DNA from: Gracilaria vermiculophylla
Lineage: Eukaryota > Rhodophyta > Florideophyceae > Gracilariales > Gracilariaceae
DNA length: 64,000 bases
NCBI GenBank assembly: GCA_019155205.2
Contig: JAHNZQ020000181.1
Span: 1,530,088-1,594,087 of the forward strand
Direction: 5' to 3'
Shown here: positions 1 to 9,038 of the stretch, piece by piece
Position numbering within the stretch: position 1 is the first letter of the stretch
Layout of the letters: each line of letters starts with the position of its first letter
Notes under the pieces: model-generated
Seen by the model: only the letters and a program-made list of their open reading frames with translations
What the model was told of the DNA's origin: nothing
Databases searched by the model: none
Program-made: the position numbers and the translations under genes

Positions 1-173
1 GTAGCGTTCCCCAACAGAGAATAATGACTTGCGAGGCGCGAGATCAGCCAATGCCACAAGCAAAATCGACTTGTGAGTGTGACCGTCCACTGGGGCCTGA
101 CGTAAGCTTGTCGTCGTCAAAACATATCACAAAATATAAACCCACCTTCTTTTCCACTTCTCACACGCACCAC

Positions 174-245
174 GCGGTGTTCGTCTAGTGGCTAGGACCT
201 CACGTTGTGGCCGTGGAAACGGGAGTTCGATTCTCCCACACCGCA
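174..245 (+). tRNA. tRNA-His (anticodon GTG)
   Basis: A 72-nt cloverleaf can be folded directly. The acceptor stem 174-180 pairs perfectly with 238-244, the D arm is 183-198, the anticodon stem 200-204 pairs with 212-216 (one T-G pair) and the 7-nt loop 205-211 carries GTG at 207-209. The T arm has a 5-bp stem around TTCGATT. The discriminator base at 245 is A, as expected for eukaryotic tRNA-His (bacterial ones usually have C). No intron and no encoded CCA. A run of seven T at 279-285 downstream can serve as the Pol III terminator. Confidence 0.93.
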
Positions 246-278
246 TGTCACGGAGCGCACGGTGTGTGTGAGGCTTCG

Positions 279-285
279 TTTTTTT
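279..285 (+). terminator. Pol III oligo-T terminator of tRNA-His
   Basis: Seven consecutive T residues 34 nt downstream of the tRNA 3' end on the same strand. This is the standard RNA polymerase III termination signal; its distance implies a short 3' trailer. Confidence 0.6.
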
Positions 286-986
286 GCAATCAGCATTGTT
301 CCACTCGCACAACACACAAACTGCTGCCTCGAATATGGCGCTGTGAACGAAACTGTTTCAAGGCTACTGGAGAGCACCTCGGTGCCCCTCGTCATCCATT
401 TTACGTCATCAAGCATGCGGCTCGTATGCAACCGCGAGTACGTCCGGCAGACCTCGGGTACGTCGCTTCCGTTTACCTTCCGTAAGATACTCGCAACGAT
501 GCATCCTTGCGCCAGCCACCAAAATCCACGATTTGGCTTCGCTCTGGGAAGAGGGAGCGTGCGAATACGGTGAGAAGCAAAGCCGTCCCGAAGAGAAGGC
601 ACGTGAGATTCGAATACCGGGTATCTAATCCGGCGAGCCTTGCCCCAGCATGTCTCAGAATGGGCGACTCTGCGCACCTTCGAGCGTGGCGCCGAGGTGC
701 GGCGAGCTTCAAGCCGAACTTCATGCCGTTCCGAGACAGACGAGCCGCACGTGCAGCGCAAGTTTTGCGCAAACCACCAAAGCTACGGCACACAAAACAA
801 AGCCCGTTCTCGAGCACGACATGTGCTTTGTCATGGTCACGTGTCGATGACTCAATTTTCGTCGGGAGGCCATATCAGGTCTGCACGTAGGGCACCTGCC
901 ATATAAGAAGTGGTTGCTCTTTAATCAAATCTTACTTCGACTTGCCCGTTTGCGACCTCTAGCTATACAACGTTTGTTAATTGCAC
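286..986. other. Intergenic region, no gene recognised
   Basis: Only short overlapping ORFs in several frames, without recognisable domains or coding-like composition. It lies between tRNA-His and the 3' end of the minus-strand secreted-protein gene. Bases 1-173, left of the tRNA, likewise show nothing recognisable. Confidence 0.5.
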
Positions 987-3545
987 TTAAAATCCATCTC
1001 GAATGTCATCCATGGCATACAACAAAAGCTGCATAGAGTTGTCTCTCGTTACCCCACCAATCACTCTACGAGGTTCTCCAAACAGCAAAGGCGAGTTGCG
1101 GACGTTCACGACTCCCTCATTTTCTTCCATGTTCACGATTCCAGGGTTGTTGCTCACGAGAACAAACTTTGTCCCGCTGTCGCGCAGACCTCGAAGGAAG
1201 TGCCACCCTCGTTCCATCCCCCACCGCTGCAAACCTTTCCAACTGATCACCATATCTAGCTCCGCAGGAATCGAGTCCCTAATGTTGTCCGCACCTATTT
1301 GGATAAAGTCTGTGGCCACATCCCCAAACACGCGCTTCAGAGGGCTCAGGTCCTGAGCGGGGCGTCTAGTATCAATGCAGTAGAACTGCAATTCCACCAA
1401 ATCATGTTGCAATCGACGCATGACGCCTGGCATCCAGTCTGTCACTTCGTCACATGGGGCAGCCGCTATGGAGAACACCTCTTCCTCCCGAACTAATTTG
1501 TAAACCATGTCTGCAAGCTGAGTCATGTTTTCTCCTTCCCGGACTCCATAATTCTTCTCTGCCGATGTGGCTTTATCCGTCTCGACGCTCATGGGTACCG
1601 CCATCGGCGGGATACTTATGGCTTGCGCTGTGGGTGTTGCAGAGGGTGTTGGTGTCGATGTTGGAGTGGATATTTCCTCTCCGGCTTCTGACTCAGATGT
1701 TGAAGGATCAACTGCTTCAAGGGAAGGGGTGGAGGAGGGAGGCGGTAAAGCTGATTGAAATGCCGAAGCCGTAGTTTCCGCCTCGCCAATCATGTCGTCA
1801 TCAGCATCTTCATTCGATGACATTGCTATCGATGCGGTCGGACCAGGGGTTGATGCAGCTTCTGTCGCCGAAGGCGATGCATTTGCGTCATTTGGTACGG
1901 TATCCGAAACATCTTCAGAGCCTGGTCTTACCTCTTCAGAAGCCCCTGTTGTAGATGTCTGTGGCGACGGAGACGGCGTAGCTTGAGCACTGGCGTCTTG
2001 TTTCGGTATCCAACTATAGTAGGGACTATCGTGTCCGCTTTCTGCGTCTTCACTGTTTTCTTCTTCAAAGCCTCCTTCTTCTTCAAAAAACCTTGCATTT
2101 GTCGTAAGCGGCGCCAATACAGTGCTTCGTTTTCTGGAATGTTTAGCCTCTTCTCCGTCAAGAATCATGGCTTTGTGTAGTTTGACGACGTACCTCTTCA
2201 CCAAGTGCACCAGTTCGTCCGATTGCTTATCACGGATAGGGCGTGATTCGAAATTTGCGCTTTGCGAAACGTTAGCCTCCTCGGGGCCTGTCTCGTTCAA
2301 AAGATGGACCAAAGCATTCAGCTTGTATATTATTTCGTACGCGGCAGCGGGAAGCTTGTCTGCTGGCACATTGGAACCGTTCCGCGCGTCGTGGACAGAC
2401 GCTATATGCGCTGCAATCGCCTGCCCTTCTTTCCTGGGTGGTTGGTGCTGTGCGTGCGCGGTCATGTTGTGTGATAAAGTTTTGTTGTTGGTGAACTTGT
2501 AAGTCATGACGGTAATGTTTGTAGCAATTATACCAGGATTGTGCAGAGATTCACCAGTTTCCGAATGCTCGGTGATGTTCGCGCGGGCATTGCTCGCGGA
2601 GTGTTCACTGCTTTCCACCGCATCCGTATGCTGAGAGGAACTCTGGGCTTGCACCAGCTGCTGCGACTCGTTCCCTAAACTTTGGGTGTGATTGCGCGGG
2701 TCCGTTGCTTCTGTCACGGCATCAGACTCGTTCTGAGCGACGTTGAGGAGCACAGCGAGAATGTCTGACAAGGTCACTTCATCTGACAGCGTCACAGAGA
2801 CATTGTTGGAAGGGAGCGCAAATTTCACACCGCGTTCAAGCTTTTTGGGAGTGGGCGAAGTGGTGCGAGACTTGGTTGAAGCGAGTGAGGAAAAAAGCGT
2901 TTGCAAACGGCTAAAACGCAAGGCGCCGAGGATACCGACGGCCCTTTCTCTGAGCGATGCACCGCGTTCGTCGCTGTCGGAGCGGTTGGTGTGAGCGGGA
3001 GAAGTGGCATTGGCTCCCGGCAAGTGCGGAACGGTGCGATTTGCGGCATGTTGCAAAGAAGACTGCGAGTGATTGCGAGAGTTTTGCGGAACAGTGTCGG
3101 CGGAGGAGGAGTGGTCGGCGGCATGAGCGGTGGAGGTGCGGTTTTTGGACGAATTCTTGGGTATGGTGAACCTTAAGGCGTAGAAGGCACTGGAAGGCAG
3201 GGTGCGACCGCTGCCAGCGGTGGCCGGGTACGGACTGTGCGACACGCGGAGGTGCGGCGACAAGTGGGAATCATTGGGCGCCGGCTGCACCGGCGGCGGG
3301 CGGTAGCGGTTGGGGTGGGAATGCTGATGGTGGTGGTGGTGTGGGGCGGGAAGCTCGGCGGCGCGACGAGCGGGGTGGGTGCGGTCCGCGCGCGAGGAGG
3401 CGCGGCGAGAGCGCGAGTGATCGGGATACGGGTAGGGATGAGCGGCAGCGCACGCGCACAGCACAAGCAACAAGAGGCCGAGCGACGTGCGCGAGGCGCA
3501 GAGCAGGAGCGACATGGCGGGCAGCGAGCAGCACAACACAGGCAA
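987..3545 (-). CDS. Secreted Asn/Ser/Thr-rich glycoprotein with methyltransferase-like C-terminal domain
   Basis: Intronless ORF of 852 aa. The start may be Met11 (ATG at 3515-3513), which has a better context (CCCGCCATG) and directly precedes a hydrophobic signal peptide rich in Leu and Ala. Residues about 40-680 are low-complexity, rich in Ser/Thr/Asn/His/Ala/Pro, with about twenty N-x-S/T sequons. Residues about 695-852 form a folded domain resembling an uncharacterised bacterial SAM-methyltransferase group: an APC-x4-DWM segment like the APCGD..WM motif, LDMVISWKGLQRW, then LRDSGTKFVLVSNN, like the SGSKYLL strand of that group. The motif I glycine is not retained (APCDE), so activity is doubtful. 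Expected in the secretory pathway, wall or matrix. The domain assignment is by eye. Confidence 0.75.
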   Translation of the reverse strand: MPVLCCSLPAMSLLLCASRTSLGLLLLVLCACAAAHPYPYPDHSRSRRASSRADRTHPARRAAELPAPHHHHHQHSHPNRYRPPPVQPAPNDSHLSPHLRVSHSPYPATAGSGRTLPSSAFYALRFTIPKNSSKNRTSTAHAADHSSSADTVPQNSRNHSQSSLQHAANRTVPHLPGANATSPAHTNRSDSDERGASLRERAVGILGALRFSRLQTLFSSLASTKSRTTSPTPKKLERGVKFALPSNNVSVTLSDEVTLSDILAVLLNVAQNESDAVTEATDPRNHTQSLGNESQQLVQAQSSSQHTDAVESSEHSASNARANITEHSETGESLHNPGIIATNITVMTYKFTNNKTLSHNMTAHAQHQPPRKEGQAIAAHIASVHDARNGSNVPADKLPAAAYEIIYKLNALVHLLNETGPEEANVSQSANFESRPIRDKQSDELVHLVKRYVVKLHKAMILDGEEAKHSRKRSTVLAPLTTNARFFEEEGGFEEENSEDAESGHDSPYYSWIPKQDASAQATPSPSPQTSTTGASEEVRPGSEDVSDTVPNDANASPSATEAASTPGPTASIAMSSNEDADDDMIGEAETTASAFQSALPPPSSTPSLEAVDPSTSESEAGEEISTPTSTPTPSATPTAQAISIPPMAVPMSVETDKATSAEKNYGVREGENMTQLADMVYKLVREEEVFSIAAAPCDEVTDWMPGVMRRLQHDLVELQFYCIDTRRPAQDLSPLKRVFGDVATDFIQIGADNIRDSIPAELDMVISWKGLQRWGMERGWHFLRGLRDSGTKFVLVSNNPGIVNMEENEGVVNVRNSPLLFGEPRRVIGGVTRDNSMQLLLYAMDDIRDGF

Positions 3546-4846
3546 TCACAACGCAGGCAATCAATCGTTGGCCGGAACGATGAGGCACATCATGCGCAGC
3601 GAAACATGGGCGGGGCGCAACCGGCGCTTAAGAGCGGGGCGCGGGCAGAGCGCGGAGCGGCGGGCGGTTGGAATTGAAGCGGGAGGTGTGACGCGGCAAC
3701 GTGAACGAGGCGGGGGACGGAGGGTGGAGCGGAGCGAAGCGCGGAGCTCAGGGCGGCGGGGAAGCGGCGCCACCGCACTGGCGCGCGGGCGGGGCGCAGC
3801 GGCGGCGCGCCCGCGGCGTGACGGCGGGCGCGCGCGGGGCGACGAGCGCGCCGCTGCGTTGCAATTGAGAGCGGGCGCGGCGCGCCTCCGCGCGCCGTGG
3901 CGGCGCCAATTCGAGCGCGCCGTCGGCACGGCGCGGCGCGCACACGTCGTCCACGCGGCGAAGCGCAGCGCTGTAATGCGCGGCGCGCACACGTCGGCCA
4001 CGCGGCGAAGCGCAGCGCTGTAATGCGCGGCGCGGAGGACGTTTTCCGCACGTGCGGCCGGTTTGAATTCGAACCGGCGCGCCGCCGCCGGCGCGCGGCG
4101 GACCGCACTCTCAGCCGCACTGCGCGCTGCGCGCTGCGCGCGGCGCGCGGCGCGGCGTCGAGCCGCAGCGCCACGCGGCGCGCGCGCCAAGTGCGGCGCT
4201 GTGCGCGCGGCAGCCGTGCGCGCGCCGACGCGCGCCTTCCGTGAGTGCGTGTAATGTGCACAGCGCTGGCGTGCGTCGTCGCCGCCCTCTTGCTTGCTGG
4301 CCGATGGTGCGCACGTTCCGCCGCCGTTGCGCGCGGGCGCGCCGAAGCCTTCAGTGAGTATGTGTATTTTGAGCGACTGTGCCGCGCGAACGACGGCGCA
4401 TCTCGGCAGCGGCGTGCGTCGTCGCCGCCCACTTGTTTACCGTGCAGCCGGTGGCTTCAGTGAGTTTGTATAATTTGTACGGCTGTGCCGCGCGGCACGC
4501 GGCGCGCCTCGGCAGCGCCATGCGGCTTGTGTGCCGCCGCGCCGCGCCGCGCCGCGCCGCGCCGCGCCGCGCCCATGCCGGCGCCCAAAAATTCGCGCCG
4601 CGCCCGTCTTCCAAAAGTGCTGCGCAACGTGAGCACTTGTCTAAAAAAAAAACGCGCTACCTTAGCTATGGAGATCATATTTCAGTACCAGTTCAGTTTC
4701 GCCCTCTCGAGCCGCTCTCGAGTTCCGAGTTAGACACACCAAGTGTGCGATGTTGCCTTCGAGTCACGCCGTCCCAAATTACTGTTGCTACACCGCGGCA
4801 GCGTAGCGAGCCCAGCCCGCTACCCCCCCATGGGTACACCCGCCCG
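3546..4846. repeat. GC-rich intergenic minisatellite region
   Basis: No coding region is supported. Two adjacent 47-bp units lie at 3941-3987 and 3988-4034, differing at about one base. A second family of about three imperfect units of roughly 105-115 bp, each with a TTC(C/A)GTGAGT core, has cores near 4237, 4350 and 4456. A GCCGC pentanucleotide array follows near 4531-4571. The region separates two minus-strand genes. Long ORFs here on both strands are composition artefacts. Confidence 0.7.
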
Positions 4847-6229
4847 TCAGCGAGACAGCAGCTTCCAAAACGACGGCTTCTTCTCCTTCTCGCGCTCCTT
4901 TTCCCGAAACCACCCCCCCTTGCCGCTGCTCCCGCCAAACTTGGAGCTCCTCGTCTTCTGCGCCTTGCACGAGCGCAGCACCGCGCTTGCCGACAACACC
5001 TCGTCCACGTCCGACTTGCACGACAGGCTGCTGGCCGCAAACGACGTGTAGCTGCGCCCGCGCTTGTCCATGCACGACAGCGGGTGCAGGTTTTCCAGCT
5101 CGTGCAGCATGGAGATGGGCGGCGGCGGCGCCACGGGCGGCGGCGCCAGAACCGCCGGCGGCGGCGTCCCGCTCTGCCTGGTCACCGGCACGGCCGAGTA
5201 CGCCAGCAGCCCCTTGAGCTTGTCGTCCCCGCTGACCGACGCGCTCTGCCGCACGGCCGCAATGCAGTCGGCCAGGTTGGCGGGCGCGCCGGGCGCGCCG
5301 GGCGCGCCGCCGCCACCGGCCGCGCCGCCGCCACCGGCCGCGCCGCCGCCGCCCACCGCGCCGCCGGCCGCGCCGCCGGCCGCGCCGCTGGCCGCGCCGC
5401 CGGCCGCGCCGCCGGCCGCACCGCTGGCTGCGCCGCCCGCCGCGCCGCCCGGCTCGCGCAGCTGCACGGGCGGCGGGCGCACGCTGGGCGGGCGCGTCAC
5501 GGCGCGAGCGGCGGGCGGCGGCGCGTCGGCGGCGTCGACGTGCGCGCGCCTCCTGCGCGTGCGCGCCGCGGGCTGGCGCAGCGAGGACGGGCGCGCGTTG
5601 TACGTGCCCTCCGAGTACACGCGGTTGAACGTCTGGCGGTTGGCCAGCAGCAGCGGCTTGTGCTCCAGCACGCGCTCCGGGCGCGAGCCGATGGAGCGCT
5701 CCTGCGGCGGGCGCAGCTCGAACACGTCGCCGTCGTAGCGGTAGCCGTTGTGGATGAAGAAGTTGTTGGGCGACGGGGCGCTGCCCAGCTCGTCGGACGA
5801 CGCCAGCGAGGACGCGTCGTCGCTGAGCAGGTCGGGGAGTTCCGGCGGCAGCGCGGGCGCGGCTTGGTAGCACGAGGGCGGCAGCGGCAGCGTGGGCGGC
5901 GGCGGCAGATCCATGTCGGACAGGCAGGGGTGCGTGGGCGACGGCGACGACGGCGACGAGGGGGAAGACAGAACGGGGGAGCGCGGGGCGGGCGAGTATG
6001 GCAGCGGCTTGGGCGATACGGAGGGTGCGTGGGAGGATACGACGTGTATGGGGGTTCCGTGGAAGATGATTTCCGAGCGGGAGCGCAGAAGGGCGGCGGG
6101 CGGGCGGAGTTTGGGCGGCTCGGGCTCAAGGTCGGGGCAGGGGCGCAAGGTGGGATGGCAGAAGCGGAGGGAGGCGAGGGAGCGCCGAGACGGCAGGTTT
6201 GAGCGGGACGTAGAGTGGTAAGAGCGCAT
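4847..6229 (-). CDS. Proline/glycine/alanine-rich protein of unknown function
   Basis: Predicted 460-aa protein. I chose the ATG at 6229-6227 because it is the first Met after a poly-G tract on the plus strand; the frame is open further upstream, but there it translates low-complexity poly-proline. The N-terminal third is Ser/Pro-rich; the middle has ordered-looking text (NNFFIHNGYRYDGDVFELR); then comes an Ala/Gly repeat block encoded by 12-bp GC repeats at about 5280-5450; the C terminus is Ser-rich and ends in a basic, lysine-rich tail. No family is recognised. No membrane segment or signal peptide is obvious, so cytosolic or nuclear is a guess. A CRE-like TGACGTGAGCG (plus strand) overlaps the start codon. 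Confidence 0.6.
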   Translation of the reverse strand: MRSYHSTSRSNLPSRRSLASLRFCHPTLRPCPDLEPEPPKLRPPAALLRSRSEIIFHGTPIHVVSSHAPSVSPKPLPYSPAPRSPVLSSPSSPSSPSPTHPCLSDMDLPPPPTLPLPPSCYQAAPALPPELPDLLSDDASSLASSDELGSAPSPNNFFIHNGYRYDGDVFELRPPQERSIGSRPERVLEHKPLLLANRQTFNRVYSEGTYNARPSSLRQPAARTRRRRAHVDAADAPPPAARAVTRPPSVRPPPVQLREPGGAAGGAASGAAGGAAGGAASGAAGGAAGGAVGGGGAAGGGGAAGGGGAPGAPGAPANLADCIAAVRQSASVSGDDKLKGLLAYSAVPVTRQSGTPPPAVLAPPPVAPPPPISMLHELENLHPLSCMDKRGRSYTSFAASSLSCKSDVDEVLSASAVLRSCKAQKTRSSKFGGSSGKGGWFREKEREKEKKPSFWKLLSR

Positions 6230-6239
6230 GACGTGAGCG
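6229..6239 (+). promoter_or_regulatory. CRE/bZIP-like motif TGACGTGAGCG
   Basis: The 11-mer TGACGTGAGCG recurs exactly at 26653-26663 and 33181-33191. Its core TGACGT is the half-site of CRE/ATF-type bZIP factors. Here it overlaps the ATG of the minus-strand proline-rich gene. Function is inferred only from recurrence and similarity to known bZIP sites. Confidence 0.35.
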
Positions 6240-6392
6240 GCGCGAAACGGGAAGCGGGTTGAACGGGGTTGAACGGTACGCAGGGGCGGTGAAAGGTGGG
6301 CGGGGTGGAGGGGAAGCGGCACGAGGCAGGACGGGCGGCGGCAGGGGACGGCGGGGCGAGGCGAAACGGTCGGCTCGACGGGGACGGGCAAT

Positions 6393-6429
<37 letters not shown>

Positions 6430-6433
6430 CGGG

Positions 6434-6473
<40 letters not shown>
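6393..6473 (+). repeat. Poly-G tract (interrupted)
   Basis: About 75 G in 81 bases, broken by a short GC-containing island at 6430-6435. It lies 160 bp upstream of the minus-strand gene at 4847-6229, where it is poly-C on the sense strand. It may be a real homopolymer or an assembly/sequencing artefact; see findings. Confidence 0.9.
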
Positions 6474-6475
<2 letters not shown>

Positions 6476-7087
6476 GGCGGCGGCGACGCAGCGCCGCAGT
6501 TTAGCAGCCAACTGGCGCCTACTGGGGCGTGTCTCCGGCGGTGGTGCGGTGGGGGCCGTAAGGGGAGAAGGCGCCGCAAGGCGGTGGCGGCTGCAGCGCA
6601 GTCGCGAGAGCGGCGCGGCGCTCAACGCGGCCAAGCGCCAGCAACGACGCGCTCGCCCGTCGCTGTCGCGCTCGTCGTTTCTCGCGCGCGCACGGGCGCC
6701 AGGCGGCGCCACACGCCCGGCACAGTACTGCACTGGGACAACTCGGCGCTGCGCGGGGAGCGCCCAGCGTTGCGGCGCTGTGGCGCTCGCACAGCCACCC
6801 AAAGCACCAACCGGTGGCGCACGTTGCCCACCGCGCACCTTCCGGTAGCGCACAGTGCCCACCTCCCCCACCCCCAACTCGCGCCATCCGGCAGCGCGCG
6901 CCGCCCCACGCGCTCAAAACGTCTTCTCTCCCCCTACCTTCGCAAAAGTTACCCAGCACCGCCACTTTACACCAACATTCACTTTATTATTGTACAAGTC
7001 AAAAAGCGCTCCCCAAGTCTACCATCCGCAACGGCGCCAGCTCGCCGCCGTACGCCGCGGCGCGCCACCAGCAGCACTCGCACGCAC
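6474..7087. other. Intergenic GC-rich region, no gene recognised
   Basis: Between the poly-G tract and the 3' end of the truncated transporter gene. Only composition-driven ORFs are seen. An ATAATAAAG stretch at about 6974-6982 (minus-strand sense) could belong to the 3' end of the transporter transcript. Confidence 0.4.
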
Positions 7088-7634
7088 TCAGCTTCGCACG
7101 TCCGCAGTCACATGCTCGTTGAGCACCACCGTCACCTCACTCTGTCTCGTGGCGTCCGCGATGACCAGCACGCCGTACAGCAGCACCGCGCCGCCCAGCG
7201 TCGTCCACAGGTCCGGCAGCCGCTCGGCGCCCATCAGCACGGCCACAATCGTGCCCACGACGGGCATCATCGTCTGCACGCTGCCCACCACCACGTTGGG
7301 CAGGTACTTGAGCGCCGCGATGCAGCTCACCGTGCCCAGGAAGCCCACGACGCCGCCGAGGTACAGCCCCAGCAGCAGCCGGTCCGACTGCATCCACCCC
7401 AGCGCCCCGTGGTCGCTCACCGAAAAGTCCGTGCCCGCAATCAGCATCGACGAGATGGAGAACGTGACCGAGTTGAGCGCCGAAATCGGCGCCATCATCA
7501 CAAACAGCGACACGCGCTGCCGCAGCTCCTTGCACGAGTTGAGGTACACAATCGCCCCCAGCGAGCTCAGCGCCGCAATCATGTCCCCGCACGTCGACCG
7601 CACGTCCATCGACAGCAGGTTGGGCACCTGCATC
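7088..7634 (-). CDS. EamA/DMT-superfamily transporter, C-terminal part (5' end lost in gap)
   Basis: About 180 residues from the assembly gap to the stop at 7090-7088. They show at least four hydrophobic helices (LFVMMAPISALNSV, GLYLGGVVGFLGTVSCIAAL, VVVGSVQTMMPVVGTIVAVLM, LGGAVLLYGVLVI) with the layout of the second EamA repeat: a proline in helix 8, a short GAER loop, then a final glycine-rich helix. Such proteins are 10-TM drug/metabolite transporters, including plastid sugar-phosphate and amino-acid exporters; the substrate cannot be read. The N-terminal half would lie in the 7635-7734 gap and beyond; what follows the gap is poly-G. Confident about superfamily, not subfamily. Confidence 0.75.
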
Positions 7635-7734
7635 NNNNNNNNNNNNNNNNNNNNNNNNNNNNNNNNNNNNNNNNNNNNNNNNNNNNNNNNNNNNNNNNNN
7701 NNNNNNNNNNNNNNNNNNNNNNNNNNNNNNNNNN
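7635..7734. other. Assembly gap (100 N)
   Basis: Exactly 100 N, the conventional placeholder for a gap of unknown size. It truncates the EamA transporter and abuts 96 consecutive G. Confidence 0.99.

Positions 7735-7830
<96 letters not shown>
7735..7830 (+). repeat. Poly-G run of 96 bases next to the gap
   Basis: 96 uninterrupted G directly after the N gap. Its position at a contig end is typical of a homopolymer or poly-G read artefact that stops assembly. ORFs translated as poly-Gly or poly-Pro here are not genes. Confidence 0.95.
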
Positions 7831-7832
<2 letters not shown>

Positions 7833-9038
7833 GCAGGTGCGAGCGGGCAGCAGCGCGGAGCGCTAAACGGGCGCGCGCGCGCGCGGTGGGCGATCGGGAG
7901 CGCGCGCGGCACTGCTGCAACGGTCACAACTGGGGGTGGCGGCGCGGCGCGCGTGACCGGAACGGCTCTCGGGGCAGAGAGCTCGCGCGTGCCGCGCGCT
8001 GGGCGGCGGCGCACGAGGCGCATGAGGCGCACGAGGCGCGCGCGCCACGCGTGCTGTGCTGCGCGCTTTCAAACGTTTGTAATGCGCCTCTGTCGGATCT
8101 ATCTGCGCCCCGCGCCGCCATGACGTATCTGCGCGCTTACCGCATTGTGTAAGCGCCGCGCGCGCATGACAGCAGCGCGCGCTCCGCGGCTCGCCGCAGG
8201 GCGCTCGCACTTTTCCTGCGTGGCGCTGTCCCACGTGTCCACCCCCCGCGCTGCTTGCGCCTACGCTGCCTGCGGTTGCCCGACTGCACGCGCCCACGTG
8301 CCTCGAGTCGCACGGCGCTCGCGTGCGCCGTGCGGCGTGTCAAACAGCATTACAGTGGCAGCCACAGTACACAACCAAACACCACCACGACAACCACGAA
8401 AAGGAAGCAGTCAAGGGACTCACGTTCATACGGTGGGCGACCCCCCGTGACGCACCATGCCACGCTGCACGCTCGTCCACGTGACCACATGTCCACGTTT
8501 CCCCGCCCTCCACGTGGCCACCACGCCACCACCCGCCAGCATCCACATGGCCACGAGCGCGCCGTCTCTGCCTCGCGCAACTGCACACGCGCACGTGCAC
8601 CCGAGCGCCGTGCGACGCACCGTGCAACCTCCCTGACGCACCACGCCACGTTGCACGCGCCTCCAAGCGGCGCCCACCACGCCACGGCCCGCGCGCACCT
8701 CCACGCGCCCACGAGAACACGCTGCGCGCGCATCCACGTGTCCACGAACGCGGCGCGTCTGCCTCCCGCAGCTCCACGCGCGCACCGTGCTCTCGAGCGC
8801 CGTGCCACACGATAGGCGACGGCCGTAGCCGCGACTCCAGGCGTGCATGCACGTGGCCAGCGCTCGCCGCCACAAGCAGTGCAGCCACGTGGCCAGCGCT
8901 TGCCACCGCCAAATCTCACTTGGGCAATCTCAGTGCAACCTGAGCGCGTGGCGTGCGCGCGGCGCGCACGGTGCCCTTGACGCCGCAGCCGCGCGCGTGA
9001 GCCCTTCTGCGCCCGCCCGCCGCGCCCAGCCAGTCGCC
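7831..9038. repeat. GC-rich intergenic region with diverged tandem repeats
   Basis: No gene is supported. From about 8440 to 8815 two to three diverged units of roughly 150-190 bp alternate, rich in CCACGTG, CGCACCACGCCACG and GAGCGCCGTGC blocks; compare about 8505-8655 with 8660-8810. A shorter repeat containing CACGTGGCCAGCGCT occurs at about 8850-8910. The end of this region is the promoter and leader of the SAM-domain gene. Confidence 0.5.

Noticed and set aside
6296..8152. ORFs spanning poly-G tracts and the N gap
   Set aside because: They translate homopolymer and N characters and have no independent coding evidence.
3487..8297. Many long Arg/Ala/Pro/Gly-rich ORFs on both strands
   Set aside because: Stop codons are rare in very GC-rich DNA; these frames overlap better-supported genes or repeats and show only low-complexity sequence.
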